Below are positions 34,304-44,267 of a DNA stretch of 64,000 bases, piece after piece. The stretch is from NCBI GenBank assembly GCA_033439265.1, contig JAVTVX010000015.1, positions 22,621,947-22,685,946 on the forward strand. Reading direction: 5' to 3'. Positions within the stretch are counted from its first letter, which is position 1, and each line of letters opens with the position of its first letter. The position numbers were made by a program, and so were the translations under genes. Origin of the DNA: Dillenia suffruticosa (taxonomy: Eukaryota > Streptophyta > Magnoliopsida > Dilleniales > Dilleniaceae). The notes under the pieces are model-generated. The model was not told the DNA's origin, ran no database searches, and saw only the letters and a list, made by a program, of their open reading frames with translations.

Positions 34304-34835
34304 TTTTGTTAGAGAAACAAGTAAGCATTAAAGTCCCATATACTAGTCGGAATACTAAAGAATAAAGAAGTAACAGGTTAAACCTTCAACCTTGTGGTAG
34401 TTTGGAGTAATTTATGCTAAAGGAAGGCTTGAGCCTTCGACCTTATGGTTAACAGCCACGCGCTCTAACCAACTGATAGGGAAACAAGAAAGCATTAAGT
34501 TATCATCCCCTAGACCAATTGGAATTGAGCTGCTCTATCTTTTGCTAGTGGAACAGGAAAGCATTAAGTTGTCGATCCCTAAACTAGTTGGAATTTATTG
34601 GTAGGCGATTATAATAATTTAGAAATGGAAAAAAATAGGAGTAATTTATAGCAGAGGAAGGGCTTTGACCTTCAAACTTGTGATTAATAGCCATACGCTC
34701 TAACCAACTGTACTTTTGCTAGAGAAACAAGAAGCATTAAGTTGCCTATGTTGAAGAAAGGGGTTTGAATTTTCGACCTTATGGTTAGCAGCCACACACT
34801 CTAATCAACTGAGTTACTCTAGCTTCTTCTAGATA

Positions 34836-36582
34836 AGCAAGAAAGTACATCTAGAAGCTTAGTAAAACTAAAAATTTCAACCAATTCAAATCTCTTGCTA
34901 AAAGTTTCATTTTATTCCTCTTTTTAACAAATTAATGACTTTTGGCTTTTGAAGTTCATGACTAGAATGCTTTTTCTTCCCAATTGGTAATTACCAAACG
35001 TTATGACCATGTCTTTCTTGAAGCTTATTTCTTTATTCTGCCTAAGTATTTGGTTAAAGAAGGCATAGTGGCATTGGAAAATATTCTCTAGTTGAATTAT
35101 AGAAGATGAGAATAACAGTTTTGCTGGTCTATTTAGATTTGAAGAGTGTGGATTTGAATGGATAGAAATCACATGGAATGCTATTTAATTTCCTTATTTA
35201 CTTCTATGTAGTCAAATTTATATGCACATAGGCATTTATTAATGCATGTATTTCAAATGGCTAGCTATTACGTCTCAAAATATAATGCTAGGTCATGGTG
35301 TGGTTTAACTCTAGTTGAGGTGCTTTGACAAGAAAATGTCATAATCAAGCGTGGCTTTACTGTAGTAAGGATATCCAACTGTTTTAACCAAAATATAACT
35401 TAAGTTAATTTTGTTTCTCTGTTGGCATTAAAGTTGTGTACCTGTGCTTCTTTCTCACCGTGACTAAAGTTGACCACCAAAGAGCAGTTGGTGATCTTGT
35501 TAACCAAAAAGTAAAGAATAAGCAAAGGTTTGTTTTTTATAAGTAAAATAAGATTTTAGAAATTGAAAATTTGGAGAAATTAACGGTAGAGGAAGGGCTT
35601 CAACCTTCGCAGCTAGATATCCTAACCAACTGAGCTAGTCCAGGTAGGGTTAAAAATTAGCAAAGTATGAATCTAATTACCCATTTTTACTGTTAACCAC
35701 ATGAAGCCAAAGAAATAAAAATGGAAATGAATCAATTGACACAAATCTAAAGCAAAAATTTTCAATACAATCCGTGTTCTTCCCTTTTTTGTTATAAAAA
35801 AAATAATGTCTATTTTGCTTTCTAATTTCATGACTGAATTTTCTGCTTTCGTAGTTTATAGACCAATCAGCCGTTTTCAGTTTTTTACCCCCACACATCC
35901 CCCAAAAAAAACCTTATTGATTGAAGTTTTTATACAGTCTCCCAAATATTTGGTTAAAGGAGTAGCACTTGTGGGATTACTTTTAAATTGTGTAGCAGAA
36001 GATGTGAGTAATATGATGCAGTCAACTGACAAAGATTTGCCCAAGGGTTTAGGATCTTATATGGTATGGGGACTGAAAGTATAGCTAAATAGGAAATTAA
36101 GCAATTGAGTGTAAAGAAAAAGTTTTTTAAGAATGTGCCTATTCCATTTCAGAATTCACATGCATGCTTATTATTGCAAAAATTTGGAGAACCAATGTAT
36201 ATACCCCTATGAGTTAACTGATCACTCCGACTAATCTTGTGTAGGAAGTTTATGTTTATTAGTGCTTACCTTATTATTGCTAAATAGGAAATCACATGCA
36301 TGCTTATCTTCTAGTTCATATTCTTATATCTATTTCTTCACATTTTTTGTTCCGTTTGTTTGAGTCATCCAATTAAATTAGCTTTAATTTGCACAAGCAA
36401 ACATAGGTTGGTGTTTGATTTAAAAAAAACAAAGTTTGAGTTCTAATAATAATTCTAATTTATTTAGTGGTTAATATGAAAGATAATTATTTTTTATTGT
36501 GTAGTCCCGATCCTATATGTCTCGTATTAAATATTTAAAAAAAATTAGCTTTCAATTTATCTATAAATTCATTGTGTTAATG
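34836..36582. other. AT-rich spacer; no gene recognised
   Basis: Contains one stray tRNA-like monomer (35584-35644). A 92-codon frame at 35806-36084 has no domain I recognise and no support as a gene. Nothing else identified. Confidence 0.4.
35584..35644 (-). pseudogene. Isolated tRNA-Asn-like monomer outside the main array
   Basis: The minus strand has CCTGGACTAGCTCAGTTGGTT and ends in AAGCCCTTCCTCTACCG, so both halves of the array monomer are present. The anticodon arm is shortened. The preceding plus-strand text 'gaaaatttggagaaattaacgg' is the decayed array spacer. It shows that array DNA once extended, or was copied, about 0.75 kb further right. Confidence 0.65.
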
Positions 36583-36587
36583 GTATT

Positions 36588-37096
36588 TGAAGGTTTCGTG
36601 TAAACCAACAAATAATTTTTTTTTTTTGCATGCAGAAATTCACGGATCTAATTAGGTTAGAATCATTTATTTCTTTCTGACGGTTGAGTATTCTCAGTCT
36701 AGAAGATGTCACGAATTTGGATCACATTCTGTTTTTCACGATGCAAATGCATTGATGATAAAATGATCAAAATTCTTTAATCCCTTTCTTTTGTTTCTCA
36801 AAATAGGAGAAAATCACACTCTCTTCATTCTTGCTCTCAAACAAAAAAAATGGTTTTTATGAATTCTCCTTTTTCTTTTTTATTTCTTCCCGTCACATCC
36901 CAATAGTGAAGGGAATTGGGAGGTTTTTATTTTCTTGGTGAGAGGTTTCCAAAAGGACAGAATGAGGGGAGTTAAGGGATGGTTGCAAAATTAATTACTC
37001 CACTCCCCATTTCATTTTGTCATTTAATTTTCAAATTCAAAATGGAAGTGGTTTGTGGGTTAGCCTTGATGGGTGAACCACATTCATTTTCTAACA
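36588..37096 (-). repeat. 3' LTR of copia B (509 bp)
   Basis: Plus-strand ends TGAAGGTTTCG and TTTTCTAACA. It matches 43755-44262 along its whole length. Confidence 0.9.
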
Positions 37097-37112
37097 TCTC
37101 CCACTCGCACAT
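37097..37112 (-). other. Polypurine tract of copia B
   Basis: The minus strand reads GTGCGAGTGGGAGA directly before the TG of the 3' LTR. GTGGGAGA-type tracts are typical of plant copia elements. Confidence 0.75.
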
Positions 37113-38204
37113 GAGGGCTAGATTCGTATGCAACGCAATCAAATACTAATTTCATACAGGTAAGAGGATCGTGTAATCTATGAGAATACCAAGAGCTCTA
37201 GAGCTATACACCGGTTAAGAATATATAGCAGGTCAACGTCAATGTGGTGATAAGGACCGCCGTTTCTCGCTATACCCCAGACCTCTTAAACTTGACACAG
37301 TCAACGTATCTCTCATTCCTTAAAACAATATAAGAGCATACTTCACTTAAACCATTCATGAATTCACAATTACGTCTTTAAATACTAAGTCATAGATATA
37401 ATTGATCGGTCTGTGAATACAGAGCAATGTGTCGATCAAAGACAGTCTTCCTTTTATGCTATTAATTTTCAATCTTATCTTAACGGTTGTTTTAGACATG
37501 CACCGCCAAACCGAATCAACCATAATTTCTTGGTGACATGCTAAAGTAGCAACACTAAAATAAAATCTCAAAAGACAGACAAAAGTCCTAAGGGTATAAA
37601 TTGGGGTTAAATATAAACCTCCGAGATGAAGAGGGATGCATTATCTTATTACCCATATGCTCACATAAGCACACGTGGTATGAAACACGTGCTACGATGC
37701 GCTATCTTTCCATCTGGAAGCATATGTCTTATTTCTAAAAAAAAGGCATCGTATAGGACTTAGTCCAAGTGTACAGAACACTTGACCTGAGTTTTCCTTC
37801 TTATATGTCCTCAAGAAAATCTCACAATATCAAGGAAAAAACTCACACCTGGCTATTCGACAAGTCCAATGGATTGTGGGGAATCCATTTCGATTACCAC
37901 ATATGTATACTTAATGGGTAATCTTATCTTAGTACTTAACTAAGGCGGCATATATGTGTGTTAATCTATCACAAATTAACACAACCTCATCTCTACATAT
38001 CACACAAATATTAGAGGCGATTGCTCGTGTAAGAGAGTCAATCTCAAAACTTGTCCGACATACTTTTAACGTAAACACCAGAATTTTGGACACAAAAACA
38101 AAATTCAAATGTTATTGCATATGAATATTATATCATATATACTCTGTATATGATTACATTCACAATCACAGTACTATCATAATAATCTACACAGCTCTAG
38201 AAAC

Positions 38205-40960
38205 CCAACATGTCCTTTGGTGATGGCTTTGCAAACGGATCAGCTACCATCAAATGCGTAGACATGTACTTTAGTGTCATTTCCTTCTTTTCAATCATGT
38301 CTTTAACAAGATTGATTTTTGTGTTTATATGTTTGGTTTTGCCATCACATTTGGAGTTTCTAGCATAGGCAACAACTGACTTATTATCATTAAGTCATAA
38401 CTCTCACTGAATGCTTACTACTCTCAAATATTGCAAAAAATCTATACAAGCAAACATCTCTTGAACTATAAAGTACAGATCTCAAAGTCTACTTTTACTG
38501 TAGAAAGAGATACACAGATTTGTTTCTTGCTACTCTATAAGATAGCGCTATCATTGATCAAGCAAATATAACCAGAGATAGATTTTCTTTCATCTAAATT
38601 ATCTTACCAATCACTATAATGTATCATTTCAATACTAGATTGTTTCCTTAATTACAAAGGAAATAATCTGCAGTTCTATTCAGGTATCTCAAAATCTTAT
38701 TCACATCAATCCAATTTTTATTTTCTGGATTGGATGGATACCTGCTGGCCAAATCCATAACTTGACAAATATCAGGACGAGTACACATCATAGTATACTT
38801 CAAGCTCTCAATTGTGCTAATATGTTATATTCTGGACATTTCATTTATTTATCAGGAGTTTTAGGGTATTGCATCGCTTGAACTATCGCCTTTAGCCACA
38901 AGAGTATTAATGGGTTTGGAGTTTTCAATTTTGTATAGTTTCAGAGTCTTCATAATATGAGACTCCTGAGATAATCCAAATAATCTCTCGGAATGATCTT
39001 TATGGGTTTTAATTCCCAATCTGTCTTATTCCATATCCTTCATCTCAAAATTAGAATACAACAATTTCAAGATCTGAAGGACATACTCCTTATTATTCCC
39101 GTCTAACAATATGTCCTCGACATATAGGGATAGAATTACAAAGTTATCATCGGACATCTCAATATGAGTACAATGGTTTTCATCCATCATGACGAAATTA
39201 TAAGATATCACACCTTTGTGAAATCTTAAATACCATTGTCTAGAAAACTGTTTAAAATCATAAATTAATCTACTTAATTTATATACTCTGTTTTCCATAT
39301 AGACTTTTCCTCAAGTTTTCAACTGAGAAAAGTAGTCTTCATGTCCATCTAAGGTAATTCTAAATCCAAATTGGCCACTATTTCCAACAATAGGTGAAAG
39401 GGGGTAAATCTCATTACTAGGAAAATGTTTCCTCATAATCAATACCTTTTAGAGAGTGTAACCTCTTACTACTAGTTGAGTCTTTTACCTCTAAATAGTT
39501 CAATATACCATACACTTGGTTTTGAGAACTCACTTGTTCCCAATAACCTTGTGCCCCAATAGAAGTTCAACCAATTCCAATATATGGTTAGAACTCAATA
39601 ACTCAAATTCTTCTTTTTCCATTGCTTTTATCCACTCATCATTGGTAGGACTAGATGGAGTTTAATATATGTTTTAGACCCTTGTTCATCTTCTGGAGAA
39701 ACAATAAATACGTGCCATTTATTCTCAAAATAATAGAAGGGCACTACTTTCCTAACACTTTTTTGAGTTTGTAATTCAGTTAGATCATTAGAATTCAAAT
39801 CTCTCCCACTGGGATTAACTTCATTCTAATGTTCCACTATAGATAGAGACATCCTTTAAATCAACTAATTCAAATAAAAGCTCATGTATTCATGTCACTT
39901 CTACTAGGAAATTCATTCTCTAGTGTGACATCCATGATCTAATCTTTACTACAGTACCATCTTCTTGTTCACCAATGATCATTTAACTTTTAGATTGATT
40001 GGAGTATCTTATAAAGACACTCTTACTTTTATGGGGACTCATTTTTCTAAACTCAATGGAAATGTTAAATATAGACGATCGATCCCCAAGATCTGAGATT
40101 ATTCAGAATTGGCTTTCTATCAGTTCAAAATTCATATAATGTCAATGATATTGATTTTGAAGGCATTTTGTTCAAAAATATAATCCACGGTTAACAAGAC
40201 ATTTTCTCAAAAGGAAATTGATAAGTTAACCTACACCATCATGGATTTTGTCATATCCAATAATATCTTATTGTTTCTTACTACAACACCACGGTGTTGA
40301 GGTGTTTAAGGAATGTTCAAATGTTGGATTATACTCTTTCATTACACAGATTCTTAATCCGATCTAATAGATATTCACACCATCTATCCATTCGATTCTC
40401 TAATATGTTCATATAATGTCTAAAACATTTAAGTATTTTCAGACTTGTAAGAAATCAAATAGACACAACCAAATGGCGTGAAATCATTTATGAACGCAAT
40501 AAAACACAAAATTTCATATCTTCCTGCCTTTAAACTTATTGAACCACAAATGTCCGAATGGACTAACAACAATGGAATTTAGCCTAAATGGCTTTTTCAA
40601 ATGGTTTTTTCAAATGGTTTTCTCATTATTTTGCAAACATAACAATATTCAACTTAATAGTTAAACATTTGTCCATTATATTATAAAAATATAAAACCAT
40701 TTACAAACTGTTCAGAACCAATACATGTCATTCAATGACAAATTTACCTTGTCTTTCTGAAAGTTCAAAAACATAGCCAAGTTCCAAAAGAACAAGAACA
40801 GATAAGATTCCGTCTTATTTCGGGCATGTACAGAACATCACGCAAAATGAGAGCTCGGTAACTTTGTAATTTCAATTTACAAGTGCCTGTTTCTCTAACC
40901 TCCATTTTTACATTGTCTACATCGATCTTTCTCCAACTAGAAGACATTTGACAAAAATCT
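38205..40960 (-). pseudogene. Copia B pol region
   Basis: RT is marked by LYVEDILLDGNN (about 39130-39090) in the position of YVDDILLAGND in copia A, preceded by ENHCTHIEMSDDNFVIL. The RNase H end reads MVADPFAKPSPKDM near 38250-38205, the usual last motif of copia pol. Integrase and protease lie upstream (to about 40960) and are poorly preserved. Confidence 0.8.
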
Positions 40961-40979
40961 TTAAGTGTCTCTTAATCTG

Positions 40980-41710
40980 TTCTTATCTCCAGAGTTGTTC
41001 TTTTTTTATCTTTCTCTATTCTCCTTTCCTTTCTTGTTTTCATTCTAGTCCCTTTCACACTTAGAGTTTAAAACTCTCTTGGAACTAGACTCTATAACAA
41101 AAATATCAACTATGGATCTTACAGCATCAAGTCGCTCATCCTCAAGCTTAATGTGGCAAGCAACATCCGAGAAAGTTTTCACACTATCATTGTGAGTCAA
41201 ACTGACTTTCAGGTGCTTCCACTTGGAGGAAGGGATTGGATCAAGATTTGAACTTTTTATTTATCGGAGAGAACATGACCAGCTGGCTATCATTCTCTAA
41301 TTATGTAGACATGACCCTTAATTACTGTTTGATACTATGACAATATCACTTTTCATAGATATCAAACATTGTGGTTAGTTGTCTAAGATGAGTCACTGGT
41401 GTCTCCATGTTTTACCATGAGGTACACTTAGATATCATGAGCAGTCACATATTACTCACACTCAGATATCATGTCATCGATCACAAAGCTAACCAAGGTT
41501 GCACGAACAGTGGAATCTATCATTTTCCATGTCTGGCAAACCTCTTGTTCTCCCCTCTACGGAGCAGCATTGCCCACAGTAAGGTCCACCATGACATGCA
41601 GATACCTTCCAAGGTATCATATTCTTTCATCATATATCACATTTTATGGCATCATATCTCATGATTGTCGCAATTCAATTTGTCATCTCTATTCAAGTTC
41701 CTAAGAGGGT
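40980..41710 (-). pseudogene. Copia B gag
   Basis: The minus strand aligns with copia A and C gag through the DDMISE / AHDI segment (41470-41400) and the 'HLKVSLTHND' segment near 41210. Broken. Confidence 0.7.
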
Positions 41711-42279
41711 GGACACTAATGCTCATATTATACACATAATTTTGTATTTCCAAAATTAATATTCATGACGGGTCAACATTAGGTATAAAATAAAAAATTC
41801 ACTATGTTCGCAATCATCATCTATGATGCTAATGTATCACCATCATAAATTTAATTTGAAACTATAAAATTCAATAGGTTTTAGGTGAAAATAACTCAAA
41901 TTCTGCCGACAAAAAAATCTCCTACTTAAATACACAAAATATTTAAATAACATTACAATTTTCGATGAAAATTATTCAAATTCTATCAATTCAAAATTTT
42001 CATTCAAATACACAAAGTATTTAAATAATATTTTAATTTCAGATGAGAATTACTCAAATTCTACCAATCCAAAATTTTCAGTTAAGGGATCCTAGTTTTC
42101 TTTTGTTTACATGATCATACACCTTAATAAATAAAACCAACAATTGCTAAAAAAGAAACTTTGCATTAAAAAAAAAAAGTTCCTCTATTACATGATCATA
42201 CTTCTAGCCAGCAATTATAATATGCAAAAGAAGACATATGAATAAATTATTTCGTTTAGGAAAAATCTATTCGGGATAT

Positions 42280-42710
42280 CATATTTACAATTCATCACTG
42301 GGTACAAATCTCTTGACCGCTCGTGGAGAACTATTTATATTTTGGGATAACTTTTCTGTATTTGGCTCTCCATATTTTTGACTTCTCACTTTTCTATTAA
42401 TAATGGCCTCACATCATCCAAAATCATGTGTCCATTCTTGGCAAGCAATTCATCAACTATGCTAGCCCAATAAGGAGACAGAGAGTTTCTCAATATATAC
42501 ACGTCATCTCCCGAAAGGGCATGACCTAACTAAATAAGCTCCAATCGTCTCACTTCCATGATCTCCAGATGATCCAGCAAACTATGAGATGGGTTCATTC
42601 TGTAAGTCAACATTTGACCTAACTTCATCAAACGCTCTAGAGTTCTCATATTTCTTTCCCTTCCCTAGAGGTCCGGAAAATTTAAAAAAAAAACGTCTGA
42701 TTATCACCAT
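42280..42710 (-). pseudogene. Degraded leader ORF upstream of gag, copia B
   Basis: Starts ATGGTGATAATCAGACG at 42710 on the minus strand, as in copia A. It has coding-like text including LMKLGQMLTYRMNPSHSL and DDVYILRNSLSPYWASIVDE, which matches LKCMMKLDQIFIYKMDPSH and DIYILRNFLTLYWVCVVDK in copia C. Unknown function. Confidence 0.6.
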
Positions 42711-43740
42711 TTCCCCTGAAAAATAATATTAAGTTTGACACGAAACCAACCACCTATTACAATAAATCTCAGAAAATTTAATTTAAAAAATATTTGTTCA
42801 AATTTCAAATAATTTTATATTACAAAAGCTAATTTTTGAATATAAATAATTGAGCAAAAAATTCAAACAAATGGTGAGTGAAAAACAAATCTTCACTTAG
42901 GTAGCCAAAATTAAGAAAATAATTTTCTAGTCTCATATAAAAATTTTCAGAATTTTTCATGTGCCGAAAATAATTTGTCTATAATTTTATACAATTTTTA
43001 AGTCAAAAAATTAATAAAATTATTTTTTCACTCTAAAAAATAAATTAAAATATACAGAAAAATTTAGAGGGAGTAAAACATTGTTCCGGTGAAAATTCTA
43101 TCCAAAACGGAGCCATCACGCTCCCCCACGCACCGCCAGAGTGGGCAGTCCAAAATGGACACAAGACCACTCTCCTTGCATGGCGCGTGACTTTCACGCA
43201 CCGCCTTCCTGACACCGGATGGCTCTGAAATTTTGGCTACCCACCCATTTTCAATGTCTCAGAGTTCAATGGTACTTTTGGATTTTGAATTGGAGCTCTC
43301 CAGCCTAGGGGTAGATCTTACTTGCCGCTGCCGAGAGTGGGATTGGCTCGACACTGTTCATCTTCTTCTCCAAATTTCTGGTTTTCAACTCAAATTTCGA
43401 ACAGCTATATCTCTCTCAATTCTTAACCATACTTTACATTCTTTATTTGGTTGGAAAGTATTTTTCAAGAGAAATCTAATCATATAAATTGTATTTCATG
43501 AAATACAATATTTTTACAGATCCGAGTACATTAAGTTTTGGCTAGGGTTTGCTATATCTCATACTCATCAGATGCATGCCAAATTTTGTAAATTTTATCC
43601 TCATGCAACAAGTATCCTATTGTGCAAAAGTGAGAGCATTCCATTAAGCCATTTTCAAGTTGCCATTGATGAACCTTGAAAATTAATTTTGGTATTTTCA
43701 TTTTTAATACCCAACTAAAGAGGTAGGAAACACCTTAAAT

Positions 43741-43754
43741 GACTCTAATACTAA
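43741..43754 (-). other. Primer-binding site of copia B
   Basis: The minus strand reads TTAGTATTAGAGTC directly after the 5' LTR, a decayed initiator-Met-type site. Confidence 0.65.
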
Positions 43755-44262
43755 TAAAGGTTTCGTATAAACCAACAAATAATTTTTTTGCATGCAAAAA
43801 TTCACGAATCTAATTGGGTTAGAATCATTTATATCTTTCTGACGGTTGAGTATTCTCGGTCTAGAAGATGTTACAAAATTGGATCACCTTCTCTTTTTCA
43901 CAATGCCAATGCCTTGATGATGAAATCATCAAAATTCTTCAAGCCCTTTCTTTTGTTTCTCAAAATAGAAGAAAATCACACTCTCTTCATTCTTGCTCTC
44001 AAACAAAAAAAAAATGGTTTTTATGAATTCCCCCTTTTTTTTGTTTCTTCCCGTCACATCCCAATAGCGAAGGGAATTAGGAAGTTCATATTTTCTTGGT
44101 GAGAGGTTTCCAAAACAAAGGAGAGAGTGAGGGGAGTTAAGGGGTGGTTGCCAAAATTAACCACCCCACTCCCCATTTTATTTTGTTATTTAATTTTTAA
44201 ATTCAAAATGGAAGTGGCTTGTGGGTTTGCCCTCATGGGTGAACCACATTCATTTTCCAATG
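43755..44262 (-). repeat. 5' LTR of copia B (508 bp)
   Basis: Matches 36588-37096. The outer end is followed by the GTATT duplication. Confidence 0.9.
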
Positions 44263-44267
44263 GTATT

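Larger units (their letters stand above)
26931..34835 (-). repeat. Tandem array of about 43 tRNA-Asn-derived monomers (higher-order satellite)
   Basis: Each full monomer has a ~73-base minus-strand tRNA-like part close to plant tRNA-Asn(GUU): GCTGGAGTAGCTCAGTTGG at the 5' side, CTGTTAACC anticodon loop, GGTTCAAGCCC T-arm, CTCTAGC end. A ~120-130-base spacer follows, containing 'aagcattaaggt', 'agtttgggaaattgttg' and 'gaagtgg' plus an A-run. Approximate tRNA-like starts: 26932, 27118, 27261, 27453, 27506, 27646, 27751, 27874, 28051, 28217, 28388, 28572, 28719, 28912, 29081, 29257, 29415, 30764, 30950, 31137, 31278, 31382, 31520, 31697, 31894, 32082, 32228, 32423, 32590, 32757, 32906, 33081, 33214, 33331, 33518, 33659, 33855, 34041, 34238, 34417, 34525, 34650, 34755. 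Classes recur in order: A (pyrimidine-changed 5' end), B (only ~15 bases of tRNA left), C (AUU anticodon), D, E, F, G. One round is about 1.2 kb. Some rounds lack or gain monomers. Monomers differ a lot, so the array is old. Confidence 0.9.
36588..44262 (-). mobile_element. Ty1/copia element B, both LTRs present
   Basis: Minus strand: 5' LTR 44262-43755, primer site, long leader with GC-rich block and degraded extra ORF, gag (about 41710-40980), protease and integrase (about 40960-39800), RT (about 39700-38990), RNase H ending near 38205, about 1.1 kb of non-coding DNA, purine tract and 3' LTR 37096-36588. A 5-bp duplication GTATT flanks it (36583-36587, 44263-44267). Structurally complete but coding-dead with more than ten interruptions. 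By eye the LTRs differ at about one base in ten, so it is old. It is related to copia A, C and D. Confidence 0.9.

Noticed and set aside
26931-34835. CRISPR-like or phage-like repeat-spacer array
   Set aside because: Repeats are long, diverged tRNA-like units with related spacers in a plant nuclear context; there are no cas genes.
26931-34835. A functional tRNA-Asn gene in the array
   Set aside because: Every monomer I folded by eye has at least one broken stem. A covariance-model scan could still find one that I misjudged.
35806-36084. 92-codon frame as a gene
   Set aside because: No recognised domain, no splice or promoter context, and it lies in AT-rich spacer.
37097-38204. Possible env-like or extra ORF between pol and the 3' LTR of copia B
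   Set aside because: Only short frames are present and the zone looks non-coding. The matching zone in copia D is equally empty.
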